Shown: positions 1-6,427, counted from the first letter of the stretch. The stretch: DNA of 43,148 bases from a virus (IMGVR_UViG_3300025282_002918:1-43148), one strand, 5' to 3'. Notes: generated from the letters alone by a model not told the origin. Program-made: numbers and translations.

Positions 1-807
1 ATTGGGATCGGCGCTCTAGCGGCCTCTGCCAGCGTCTGGGGCTATCTAAGTTTAGGCATTCTGGTTGATGCTGCATTTCCGGTACTTTCTAGCCTCACAA
101 TCGGTGGAACGGGTGTAGCTCAGAGAATGATCAGTGAATATCGCCAGAAATTGCAGATCAAGGGGATGTTTGGAACGTATGTCAGCCCCAAGCTGGTTCA
201 GCAATTGGTGGACGATCCATCCTTGATGAAGCTCGGCGGCGATACCAAGACCATGAGTTTTCTGTTTTGTGATATCGTTGGCTTCACCCCTATCTCGGAG
301 CATTTCAAAAACAACAACGATCCGCAGGGACTTGTCACCCTCATCAACCGTTTGCTGTCTGCCTTAACCGATGTGGTGCTGTCCCTCGATGGCACCATAG
401 ACAAGTACATGGGCGATTGTGTGATGGCGTTCTGGAACTCACCTGTGGATTGTCCCGACCATGAGGAAAGGGCTGTGACTTGTGCTGCCATGATGCTGGT
501 CGCGCTTGAACATCTCAATGAGGAACTTGAACTTGAGGGATTACCAAAATTAGGCATTGGTGTCGGGCTTAACACTGGGCCAGCAGTCGTGGGAAATATG
601 GGGGGCAAGCAGCGTTTCGATTACTCAGCTATCGGGGATAGCGTGAACGTGGCTGCTCGCTTGGAAAGCAGTTCAAGAAAGTATTCCGAAGATGTTTTGA
701 TTGGCGAGGCGACAGCCAAAGCTGTGCCTGAGTTGGTGAAATATTTGGATTCAATTCAAGTTAAAGGTAAAGAGGAACGGTTAGAGGTTTATACATTGCG
801 TAACTAA
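1..807 (+). CDS. Class III adenylate cyclase, 3' part (5' end outside window)
   Basis: The reading frame is open from base 1 and gives about 268 residues. It begins with one or two hydrophobic segments, followed by a complete class III nucleotide cyclase domain. Visible motifs are FCDIVGFT (first metal Asp), DKYMGDCVMAFW (second metal Asp and base-contact Lys), NTGPAVVGNMG, and YSAIGDSVNVAARLE (Asp of the adenine-selective type plus the Asn/Arg catalytic segment). The protein should make cAMP from ATP. A membrane segment just before the cyclase domain is typical of CHASE2-cyclase receptors, but the sensor part is not in the window. The family is normally cellular, so this may be flanking host DNA or an unusual phage gene. 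It runs head-on into the minus-strand methyltransferase. Confidence 0.9.
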   Translation: MGIGALAASASVWGYLSLGILVDAAFPVLSSLTIGGTGVAQRMISEYRQKLQIKGMFGTYVSPKLVQQLVDDPSLMKLGGDTKTMSFLFCDIVGFTPISEHFKNNNDPQGLVTLINRLLSALTDVVLSLDGTIDKYMGDCVMAFWNSPVDCPDHEERAVTCAAMMLVALEHLNEELELEGLPKLGIGVGLNTGPAVVGNMGGKQRFDYSAIGDSVNVAARLESSSRKYSEDVLIGEATAKAVPELVKYLDSIQVKGKEERLEVYTLRN

Positions 808-848
808 AAAGTGCCCAGCGTGGTTCGTGCGGGGACCACACTCTGGGC
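806..848 (-). terminator. Intrinsic terminator for the leftward transcript
   Basis: Read on the minus strand, arms at 843-848 and 813-818 (GCCCAG/CTGGGC) plus 835-839 with 820-824 form an 11-bp hairpin, followed by a T run (plus-strand A run at 806-810). It would stop transcription arriving from the methyltransferase gene. It shares bases with the opposing plus-strand terminator. Confidence 0.6.
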
Positions 849-863
849 CGTATCCCCGTTTTT
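829..863 (+). terminator. Intrinsic terminator for the cyclase transcript
   Basis: CGGGG at 830-834 pairs with CCCCG at 854-858 and is followed directly by TTTTT at 859-863, about 22 bases after the cyclase stop codon. The left arm lies in the loop of the minus-strand terminator hairpin, so the two structures either exclude each other or form an H-type pseudoknot. Confidence 0.6.
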
Positions 864-885
864 ACAATTCGTACATTTGAAAGAA

Positions 886-912
886 AATCCTAAAGGGTTG
901 ACTTTTAGGATT
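886..912 (-). terminator. Terminator overlapping the methyltransferase stop
   Basis: A perfect 9-bp inverted repeat, AATCCTAAA at 886-894 and TTTAGGATT at 904-912, spans the methyltransferase stop codon. On the minus strand it is followed by TTTTCTTTC. It is a first leftward terminator, backed up by the one at 806-848. Confidence 0.55.
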
Positions 913-1828
913 CTTTCATTTCTTCATCAAGAATAAATCTGCCTAAAGCCTCAACCACCTGTGGCACGACAGCATTACCGAGCGACTTCAGACGCGGTGT
1001 GCGATCAGGGCATCCATTGATCACTCTTGGGATTCCTCCAGGTTCGTCCAGCCATCTGGAAACCCCATCAGGAACTCTACAAACGCTGGATTGAGTTGAC
1101 CATGAACCTTCTGACGTTCCCCCGCCTCGTTTATCACTTTTGTCGTTAAACTTTCCTGTGAACCCTTTTTCCCTCGGCTCCTGTCTTGATAGCCGAGTCT
1201 CGCTTCGTGGCTCATGGGCGTCGGCCACAGACGAGGATCTCGCACCTGTTGGGAAAGATGGATTTGATGGCGTTCTGCGAGTTTGCTCGTCATGGCGTGT
1301 TTGTAGGATGTTGCTATTGTGTACGCCTCGGCTCGATCCTCGCTGGCGTTTGGCGTTTGCCACAATCCAGACTCGATCCCGCCTGTGCGGGGCATCGACG
1401 GCGCAAGCTGGAACAACAAACGATTGTGTGGCGTAACCCGAATCTTCCAAGTCAGAAAGCACCGTGTCGAGTTCCATGTTGATGATGCCACTAACATTTT
1501 CGCCAACGACCCAAGCTGACTCCACCTCCCGTATGACTCGTAGCATTTCAGGCCAGAGTGCGCGGTCATCTTCCGAGCCTCGCTGGTTCCCGGCGACACT
1601 GAATGGTTGGCAAGGAAATCCACCGCAAACAAGCTGAGTTGCCCCTCTGTATTGTCGTCCATCTAATTCCTCAATATTGTCGTGAATCGGTACATCAGGC
1701 CAGTGCTTTGCAAGTACCTTGCGACAGAACGGATCAGTCTCGCAAAATGCCACTGTCTCCATCCCAGCACGTTCCAAGCCAAGGCTAAAGCCGCCGATGC
1801 CTGAAAACAAGTCAAGCACGGTCATCAT
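905..1828 (-). CDS. dcm: C5-cytosine DNA methyltransferase
   Basis: This 307-residue protein transfers a methyl group from S-adenosylmethionine to C5 of cytosine in DNA. Motif I is DLFSGIGGFSLGLERAG (about residues 6-22). Motif IV is GGFPCQPFS with catalytic Cys73. The ENV of motif VI is at 110-112, a QRGS-like element is near 82, motif VIII is APHRRDRVW, and motif X is LKSLGNAVVPQV near the C-terminus. The target-recognition region between VIII and X is short, as in phage-borne enzymes. No restriction endonuclease is adjacent, so the likely role is protecting phage DNA from host restriction. It is the last gene of the leftward operon. Its ATG overlaps the TGA of the preceding zinc-ribbon gene. 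Its central part is overprinted by a second ORF (1021-1662). Confidence 0.93.
   Translation of the reverse strand: MMTVLDLFSGIGGFSLGLERAGMETVAFCETDPFCRKVLAKHWPDVPIHDNIEELDGRQYRGATQLVCGGFPCQPFSVAGNQRGSEDDRALWPEMLRVIREVESAWVVGENVSGIINMELDTVLSDLEDSGYATQSFVVPACAVDAPHRRDRVWIVANAKRQRGSSRGVHNSNILQTRHDEQTRRTPSNPSFPTGARSSSVADAHEPRSETRLSRQEPREKGFTGKFNDKSDKRGGGTSEGSWSTQSSVCRVPDGVSRWLDEPGGIPRVINGCPDRTPRLKSLGNAVVPQVVEALGRFILDEEMKES
1021..1662 (-). CDS. Overprinted ORF inside the methyltransferase gene (putative second protein)
   Basis: A 213-residue frame lies wholly within the methyltransferase gene, on the same strand in another frame. Its ATG is preceded by GAGGAATTAG, a well-spaced Shine-Dalgarno sequence. 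The translation does not read like random shadow sequence. It has QLSLFAVDF near the start, LASSTWNSTRCFLTWK, LFQLAPSMPRTGGIESGLW, two WxTP segments, and ends in LNPAFVEFLMGFPDGWTNLE. I associate that last signature with proteins or extensions that accompany phage cytosine methyltransferases, sometimes as separate genes. It may be a genuine overlapping gene, perhaps a methyltransferase partner. It may instead only look conserved because the methyltransferase frame constrains the DNA. Function unknown. Confidence 0.5.
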   Translation of the reverse strand: MDDNTEGQLSLFAVDFLANHSVSPGTSEARKMTAHSGLKCYESYGRWSQLGSLAKMLVASSTWNSTRCFLTWKIRVTPHNRLLFQLAPSMPRTGGIESGLWQTPNASEDRAEAYTIATSYKHAMTSKLAERHQIHLSQQVRDPRLWPTPMSHEARLGYQDRSRGKKGSQESLTTKVINEAGERQKVHGQLNPAFVEFLMGFPDGWTNLEESQE

Positions 1829-2004
1829 TTAATGCTTTTTCCTATGAACACTGGTGCCATTGGCGTTTTTTTTCGATCTATTTCAGGGCCAGCCCAGAGC
1901 CAATGGATGCGCCCGCAAGCCTTGCAACGCACATATTCTCCGACAACTTTCAAATCCCTTTGGACCTTGTGGTCCTTGGTTTCACCCCCGCAGGAACATT
2001 GCAC
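1825..2004 (-). CDS. Small zinc-ribbon protein
   Basis: This 59-residue ORF begins with GTG at 2004, behind a GATGGGGA ribosome binding site. An in-frame stop lies just upstream, so no longer ATG start is possible. It holds CSCGG near the N-terminus and CKACG about 25 residues later, a two-knuckle zinc ribbon, followed by a basic tail. The TGA overlaps the methyltransferase ATG (ATGATGA arrangement), which suggests translational coupling. Role unknown: it may bind nucleic acid or be a transcription accessory protein. Confidence 0.7.
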   Translation of the reverse strand: MQCSCGGETKDHKVQRDLKVVGEYVRCKACGRIHWLWAGPEIDRKKTPMAPVFIGKSIK

Positions 2005-2029
2005 TATTGATCCCCATCAGCTAAATAAT

Positions 2030-2335
2030 TTAATAATCGATTAGTTTTTTTGCCCTGTGCAGAACGTCATTGAATTCTTTCTGATGATTGCCTGTATCTG
2101 AGTAACTCATCATCTCATACGCTTCGATCAATTCATCGAGGGTTTTTTTCAACTCATCGATCTCTTTCTCGTATTCGGCGAACAGATTAATAGGTTTCCA
2201 ATCCCTTAAAAGTTTTTCAATTTCTTCGTATCGTTGTCTTTTAATAGACCTGATCCTAGCGGCACTACCTATACCGCTCACTGTCGAAGGCGGTACTTCC
2301 TTACGCTTTTTTTCTGGAGGATTGAGCCAGTACAT
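2030..2335 (-). CDS. Hypothetical coiled-coil protein
   Basis: A 101-residue charged protein starting MYWLNPPEKK, with a long predicted helix rich in E/K/L (about residues 35-75). The ATG at 2335 is chosen because GGAGGAGG lies about ten bases upstream. A TTG seven codons earlier would be the only longer start. It begins a few bases after the stop of the upstream ORF and is therefore part of the same leftward operon. I do not recognise a family. Confidence 0.7.
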   Translation of the reverse strand: MYWLNPPEKKRKEVPPSTVSGIGSAARIRSIKRQRYEEIEKLLRDWKPINLFAEYEKEIDELKKTLDELIEAYEMMSYSDTGNHQKEFNDVLHRAKKLIDY

Positions 2336-2337
2336 TT

Positions 2338-2565
2338 TCAACGATCCTCCTCCCAAAACGCGATCAAATCTTCTGGCTTTGCAGCCGCCACTTCGTGTAG
2401 CTCAGACGATACAGGAAGCTCAAAAAAGAAATCAGTCTGGACCGCTTCCAAAACATCTGCCCAGTATGCCCGCATATCGTCTGGCAACGTGGGCCGATCA
2501 AGAATTTTTTGAACAGCATCGATACGGCTTTGCTTCAATTCTGCTACCAAGGATCGTTCAATCAT
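2338..2565 (-). CDS. Hypothetical protein
   Basis: A 75-residue acidic protein (start MIERSLVAEL, end AFWEEDR). The ATG at 2565 overlaps the TGA of the upstream gene (ATGA) and follows GGAGGAG, so it is preferred over the ATG four codons earlier at 2577. It is mostly helical by composition, with no motif I recognise. Confidence 0.68.
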   Translation of the reverse strand: MIERSLVAELKQSRIDAVQKILDRPTLPDDMRAYWADVLEAVQTDFFFELPVSSELHEVAAAKPEDLIAFWEEDR

Positions 2566-2834
2566 GCTCTCCTCCATACTCTTACCCCCCGTGAGCCACC
2601 TTCAACCACCGAACGCATGGTCAGCATCGAGCCGTGCATTCGTTTCAGGTAGGCCATTCTGTTCGACAACACACGATAAGCGTGTGTGCTAGGCAACACG
2701 CCGCGAAAAAAAATACTGTCGCCGGGTTCCAGCTTACGCAGCAAGCCGAACGGGTGACCGGCATGGAATCGTCGCGGCGGCAGCGGGATGTTACGATCAA
2801 TGCTCGGTGGCGCAAATGGCGGGTCATCACTCAT
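2562..2834 (-). CDS. Small phage protein with an LPPR...GDSI core
   Basis: This 90-residue protein has the order IPLPPRR - FGLLRKLEPGDSIFF - (loop) - MRSVVEGGSRGVRVWR. The same order (VPLPPR, LREMKVGDSILV, GLRIWRV) occurs in the gene at 5586-5846, so the two look like divergent paralogues at opposite ends of this operon. Small proteins of this layout are frequent in phage early regions, and my recollection is that they fall under a DUF7303-type family. Function unknown. It overlaps both neighbours by 4 bases. Confidence 0.72.
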   Translation of the reverse strand: MSDDPPFAPPSIDRNIPLPPRRFHAGHPFGLLRKLEPGDSIFFRGVLPSTHAYRVLSNRMAYLKRMHGSMLTMRSVVEGGSRGVRVWRRA

Positions 2835-3118
2835 CGGGTCTTAGGCAAAAGCCTGTATTCGTAAAGCCCTCGCCCAGCGTTTCCACGCCGTCTACGCTCG
2901 ACCGTGTGAGCGCCAAACCGCGGTTTACGCAAGTGGCGTAATTGAGCAGAGACCGAAGGCGAAGGGGCGTGAGTCGCGCTCGCAATCTCAGCCAAAGTGC
3001 GCCATTCCCTGTCGGACATCAGCATGAATATCCGCTTGATCTGTCCCGTCAGCCGACTGAAATCCAGTTCGGGCTGATAATCCGGCCCATCGAAATGGGT
3101 TTCAGGTAACCTTTCCAT
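2831..3118 (-). CDS. Putative winged-helix DNA-binding protein
   Basis: A 95-residue protein. Residues about 25-85 read like a winged helix-turn-helix: a helix ending MLMSDREWRTLAEIA, a turn, a recognition-type helix SPSVSAQLRHLRK, and a basic wing with GAHTVERRRRG followed by a LYEYRL strand. It is probably a small transcription regulator or DNA-binding accessory. The ATG follows GGGAGG and overlaps the end of the upstream zinc-ribbon ORF. Confidence 0.68.
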   Translation of the reverse strand: MERLPETHFDGPDYQPELDFSRLTGQIKRIFMLMSDREWRTLAEIASATHAPSPSVSAQLRHLRKPRFGAHTVERRRRGNAGRGLYEYRLLPKTR

Positions 3119-3242
3119 CGCTAACCTCCCGCCAATATATTGAGTTGCAGGTCAGACAGCCGTTTTGCTGGAACACATGCCCCCGCTCTCCCGCACGATC
3201 CGACCAGATTGCGCCGCAACGGACGCATTCCCATTGCCGCAA
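3102..3242 (-). CDS. Small zinc-ribbon protein (start uncertain)
   Basis: The frame contains CVRCGAIW and, about 19 residues later, GCLTCN, a zinc-ribbon pair. A GTG/ATG-type start far upstream would overlap the SSB-like gene by about 130 bases. The TTG at 3242, just after that gene's stop, gives 46 residues and a normal gene junction, so I use it with reservation. The 3' end overlaps the winged-helix gene start by 17 bases. Role unknown. Confidence 0.5.
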   Translation of the reverse strand: MRQWECVRCGAIWSDRAGERGHVFQQNGCLTCNSIYWREVSDGKVT

Positions 3243-3243
3243 G

Positions 3244-3615
3244 TCAGAATGGGAAATCGGTATCGGCTGCTTCTGTTGTGGCTTCAGGGGCCGTGACCGT
3301 GGTTGTTTGTGCAACGTCGCCTTCCTCAAATAAATGGTTGTGTTCGTTGCCGTAGTACACCGAACTTGCAATCCTGAAATACTTGCTGCCGTCTTCCTTG
3401 GCCGTGTTCAACCACGCGCTCAAGTTGATGCGCGGTCCTTCGTCCGGGTTCTGGCCGTCCTGCGGGAAAGCGTTGTTACGCAACAGCACGATAAGCGTTT
3501 TCAGCATGTCTTCCGTTACGACGATATGGCCCCTGTAAGGGGGTTGCCGATTGCTGGTGGTGGCATCCTTGTTGCGCCAGATGCCGCCCTGATTACTGCT
3601 AGGGAATTTATCCAT
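3244..3615 (-). CDS. Putative single-stranded DNA-binding protein
   Basis: A 123-residue protein next to a single-strand annealing protein. It has a compact core (RGHIVVTEDML, PRINLSAWLNT, SKYFRIASSVYY) consistent with strands of an OB-like barrel, then a low-complexity Ala/Thr linker and a C-terminus ending ADTDFPF. That ending resembles the acidic, Phe-terminated tail of SSB proteins, which recruits partners. No full SSB signature is visible, so the call rests on the tail and context. The ATG lies behind GGAGAAACC and overlaps the annealing protein stop by 8 bases. Confidence 0.55.
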   Translation of the reverse strand: MDKFPSSNQGGIWRNKDATTSNRQPPYRGHIVVTEDMLKTLIVLLRNNAFPQDGQNPDEGPRINLSAWLNTAKEDGSKYFRIASSVYYGNEHNHLFEEGDVAQTTTVTAPEATTEAADTDFPF

Positions 3616-4456
3616 CGGTGGTTTCTCCTGTGGTTTGATAGGTGTGTTGCAGTTGTCTTAACTCTTCGACAGACATTTGTCTCAGAGGCTCGATGCGCTC
3701 ATTGAACGCTTTGATTTCGTTCTGGTAACCGCGGTTATACAGTTCAAGCAAGGTCTTGCGGTTGCGTTTGGTGAATTCCTCGATCCACCCGGCAGCCGTC
3801 TTGGGGTCTCCAGCTTTGGCTGGAGTGCCTTCCGGCGGCAGGGCAAACATCACGATGGTGACGTAGATGAACTCCAGCACCTCCTTGATGGTGTCCAGTG
3901 TCACGTCAACGTCAACGTCAATTTTCTTTTCTATCGTCATCATTCTGTCCTCAAGCGTCCATTTTTGGCCGCTAATAATTACCGCCGCTGCTGGTTTGAC
4001 TTTGCTTACAGGCGGGGTGGTTTTTTTAGGTGCAGGAGCTTTCGCTTTTTCGTTGATCGCATGATGCACTTCATCAAAGGAAGCGTAGTTGCCGCCGCCG
4101 AGGCCACAGGCAGACAAACTGCGCCCAATCGAACTTGTAAGTGTGTTTTCGACACACGAAGTCGAATTAACTGGCCCACTACCTCGGAACTCCTCGGCAA
4201 AATCATTGGCAATAACGCGCCATGCACCATTTACAAATACACTAATAGTTGTTTCAGCCAATACCTTTGTTTCATCGACCACATGAATCGTAGAAATAAT
4301 TCTGCCATCTTCTCCATAGGCTTCCCGAAACGCCTGTACTCGCGTATGCACTTCGGCGTATAGCTTGCCCCTGATGTTGACCTTGTTTTTGTCTGGCAGG
4401 TCAGCCATGTTTTTGACCGCGCCGAGCAGTCGATCTTGGTTGTAGTCCTCACTCAC
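3608..4456 (-). CDS. Single-strand annealing recombination protein (ERF/Rad52-like)
   Basis: 282 residues. The N-terminal half carries the pattern EFRGSGPVNSTSCVENTLTS, then IGRSLSACGLGGG and YASFDEVHHAI. I recognise this Ser/Gly/Ala-rich pattern from phage annealing proteins of the ERF/Rad52-like group. It would anneal complementary single strands during phage recombination and replication. A Pro/Lys/Ala linker (about 140-160) leads to a helical C-terminal region. Next to it are an SSB-like gene and a Cas4/RecB-like nuclease, the expected partners. The GTG start overlaps the upstream stop as GTGA. Confidence 0.65.
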   Translation of the reverse strand: MSEDYNQDRLLGAVKNMADLPDKNKVNIRGKLYAEVHTRVQAFREAYGEDGRIISTIHVVDETKVLAETTISVFVNGAWRVIANDFAEEFRGSGPVNSTSCVENTLTSSIGRSLSACGLGGGNYASFDEVHHAINEKAKAPAPKKTTPPVSKVKPAAAVIISGQKWTLEDRMMTIEKKIDVDVDVTLDTIKEVLEFIYVTIVMFALPPEGTPAKAGDPKTAAGWIEEFTKRNRKTLLELYNRGYQNEIKAFNERIEPLRQMSVEELRQLQHTYQTTGETTDG

Positions 4457-4686
4457 GTCATTGACTCCCTCATTGATTTGGTGATGATGTCGGCGATTTC
4501 GTAAACCGCCAGCTTGTCGAACAGCGTCATAGGTATTTGGGTTAGCGGTCTGCCGAGCATCGTGAACACCACCTGATCGCCTTCAATCCTCAAGCGCAGG
4601 TTGGATTGTTGAAACTGTGGCAAGCCCCACAAGCCCAGAATCTTGCGGGTCACGCTGTCCAGCATGTCGAATTCAAGCGTCGGCAT
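4453..4686 (-). CDS. Hypothetical protein between nuclease and annealing protein
   Basis: A 77-residue ORF starting MPTLEFDMLDSVTRKI. It contains LRIEGDQVVFTMLGRPLTQIPMT, probably short strands, and a helical end. The ATG at 4686 overlaps the nuclease gene by 14 bases. A second ATG at 4665 is possible, and neither has a strong ribosome binding site. It overlaps the next gene by 4 bases, which supports it being translated. Function unknown. Confidence 0.62.
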   Translation of the reverse strand: MPTLEFDMLDSVTRKILGLWGLPQFQQSNLRLRIEGDQVVFTMLGRPLTQIPMTLFDKLAVYEIADIITKSMRESMT

Positions 4687-5599
4687 GGCTTTGCGATTCC
4701 ACGTATCGTGTGTATTGAGAACACCAGCGATTGACCTCGCAGTAATCCTCACAGCGAGTGCGCTTACCAAGGCGGTGCTGGATGACGTGATCGCCATTCA
4801 ACTTGTTGTCAGCAGCCCAAGCGATGGCCTCGTCCATGCTGCTGCATACCTTGCTGGCTCGTTTGGCTGTGGCTGATTTAAGCACCACAAATTTATCACT
4901 CTGCGCCCACATCTCGGCGTCTGAACATTCAACCAAATCCTGATGCAGCAACGCGGCATAAGATGCCTGTTGGTGCAGCGCCAATCGCTCCTCCACGTAA
5001 TCAGCAATTGTGTCGCTCTCCCACATCGGCACTGGCAATTGCAACACCGGGCTTTGGGGGTAATCAGCGCGAGTTTTCGCCTGACTGGCGATCCAGTCTC
5101 GCAGGATCACAAGAATATAAAGTTCTGTGACTTGCATCCCCTTGGCTTTTTCAACGAAAAATTTCTGCACTTGCAGTTGCCGATCCCACTCCGGCTTGAT
5201 GCCGTTCTCTTCATGCTTGGCCGCAAACAGCACCGACCTGACGCTTGTCACCTTGTAATCAATGACGATGACCGTGCCATCGGGATTGAGGATTTGCAGA
5301 TCAAGCTGGGTGGAGGTCCGTAGGCCGTTTGGGTGATCCCAAAAAATGCGCTCCTCGGCAATGGTGTCATCGCCGGAAGTGGCGAATTGCATCACGGCAT
5401 GGACGCCACGGCCCAGCACGCCGAAAAATGCCAAGGGCAATGTTTTCTTGATCTCATCCTTATGCGCTTTTTTCAACTGCATGATCCGGGCGCTGTCAAT
5501 TATCTGGGTGCCAGTGATGTCCGAATCCCCGGCATCATAGCTATCGTGCATGAACCCATTGAGAACCTGCGGCGAAATGTAGCCGTCATCCGCTGGCAC
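4673..5599 (-). CDS. PD-(D/E)XK nuclease, Cas4/RecB-like
   Basis: 308 residues from a GTG at 5599 that sits 7 bases after GGAGG. The frame is open further up, but that would overlap the previous gene. Nuclease signatures appear in order: LGRGVHAVMQF (motif I His), AEERIF, a metal-binding D100, VIDYKVTS (D114, K116) and RQLQVQKF. Near the C-terminus is a cysteine group at about 283, 287 and 293 (CEDYC...RWC), as in Cas4/AddB-like nucleases with an iron-sulphur cluster. The fourth cysteine is not obvious. It is a likely 5'-3' exonuclease that makes single strands for the annealing protein. Confidence 0.75.
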   Translation of the reverse strand: MPADDGYISPQVLNGFMHDSYDAGDSDITGTQIIDSARIMQLKKAHKDEIKKTLPLAFFGVLGRGVHAVMQFATSGDDTIAEERIFWDHPNGLRTSTQLDLQILNPDGTVIVIDYKVTSVRSVLFAAKHEENGIKPEWDRQLQVQKFFVEKAKGMQVTELYILVILRDWIASQAKTRADYPQSPVLQLPVPMWESDTIADYVEERLALHQQASYAALLHQDLVECSDAEMWAQSDKFVVLKSATAKRASKVCSSMDEAIAWAADNKLNGDHVIQHRLGKRTRCEDYCEVNRWCSQYTRYVESQSHADA

Positions 5600-5846
5600 G
5601 ACTGACCCTCCATATCCGCAGGCCGTGTTCCGATTCCTTCGCAAGCCGAAATTTGTAATGCTGATGCTTTCGTGAGAACCTTGCCAGCCTGATGCGACAG
5701 GACACCAGCTTTCGTTCCAATTCACGCTGCGTTGCGGCAGGAACGAGGATTGAGTCGCCCACTTTCATCTCCCTCAAAGGCAACGGCCCGACCTCAACCC
5801 GCTCGCTCAAACGCGGCGGCAAGGGAACGCCCTTTTCGATCTTCAT
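5586..5846 (-). CDS. Small phage protein with an LPPR...GDSI core (paralogue of 2562-2834)
   Basis: An 86-residue protein beginning MKIEKGVPLPPR, then LREMKVGDSILVPAA, and ending GLRIWRV. It is the first gene of the leftward operon, immediately beside the divergent control region, a typical position for an early regulator or host-takeover protein. It is probably a DUF7303-like small protein by recollection. It overlaps the nuclease start by 14 bases. Confidence 0.75.
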   Translation of the reverse strand: MKIEKGVPLPPRLSERVEVGPLPLREMKVGDSILVPAATQRELERKLVSCRIRLARFSRKHQHYKFRLAKESEHGLRIWRVSRASG

Positions 5847-5908
5847 AGTCTCACCATAATGTATATTTTATTCATAATGTTGCGTGATTTACAGTCCCAA
5901 GTATAGCC
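5847..5908. promoter_or_regulatory. Divergent promoter region between the two early units
   Basis: Only 62 A/T-rich bases separate the divergent starts at 5846 (minus) and 5909 (plus), so promoters for both must lie here or overlap the coding ends. On the plus strand TTGCGT (about 5880) and TATAGC (about 5902) are 16 bases apart. Transcription would then begin at or inside the first codons, implying a leaderless or very short-leader message for the RusA-like gene. On the minus strand several TATA-like elements occur (near 5852-5875), but none is decisive. Confidence 0.45.
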
Positions 5909-6382
5909 GTGCCTGAGTCCCAAAGTAAAGCCCCGCGTGAGATTTCGTTTACCGTCCTCGGGCAGTGCTACAGCAAGGCCAATTCACGACAACTCGTCAC
6001 AATAGGCGGGAAACCGCGGTTCATTAAGTCTCGACCCGCAAGGTTGTACGTTACTGATTTTCATAAACAATGCCCCAAACTGACACACCTGATGGAAGGT
6101 GATTTGGTAGCCGAAATTCATTTGACATATAACAGTAGACGGCCCGATCTTGACTGCAGCCTCATACTGGATGCGATGGAAAAATACATTTATCAGAACG
6201 ATAGACAAGTGCGAGAGCAACACCTATATTGGGACGGAGTGGATAAGGAAAACCCGAGAGCAGAAATTACAATTCGTGAAAGAAAAGCCCCTTCCAGCAT
6301 GGAGCCGGAAAGGGCTAAAACGGCAGCGAGGACTTTGCTGCCAAGCGCAGGGAGAAAACCAAAAATCTCCCCGCGCAGATGA
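5909..6382 (+). CDS. rusA: RusA-like Holliday junction resolvase
   Basis: 157 residues. The core motif is RRPDLDCSLILDAMEKYIY followed by NDRQVRE. The three acidic residues D80, D82 and D98 match the RusA catalytic triad, although the usual Asn after the second Asp is Cys here. It would cut four-way junctions to resolve recombination intermediates before packaging. The GTG start is forced by an upstream in-frame stop and lacks a clear ribosome binding site. The last 30 residues (after TIRERK) are basic and low in complexity, and coincide with three DNA hairpins. It is first in a two-gene plus-strand unit with the primase-helicase. Confidence 0.82.
   Translation: MPESQSKAPREISFTVLGQCYSKANSRQLVTIGGKPRFIKSRPARLYVTDFHKQCPKLTHLMEGDLVAEIHLTYNSRRPDLDCSLILDAMEKYIYQNDRQVREQHLYWDGVDKENPRAEITIRERKAPSSMEPERAKTAARTLLPSAGRKPKISPRR
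6286..6376. repeat. Three tandem hairpins in the 3' end of the rusA-like gene
   Basis: Three stem-loops follow one another: 6286-6316 (AGCCC-TTCC / GGAA-GGGCT), 6322-6342 (GGCAGC / GCTGCC) and 6345-6376 (GCGC-GGGAGA / TCTCCC-GCGC). Read on the minus strand, the first two are each followed by a short T run, so they could terminate antisense transcription entering from the right. On the plus strand they would structure the message just ahead of the primase-helicase. Confidence 0.55.
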
Positions 6383-6427
6383 TTATGAACCAATCGATAA
6401 AGGAACACCACCAAAGAGGATATCGCC

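Noticed and set aside
3677-4363. 228-codon plus-strand ORF over the annealing protein gene
   Set aside because: It is antisense to a gene with family motifs and stop/start overlaps. The translation looks like random shadow.
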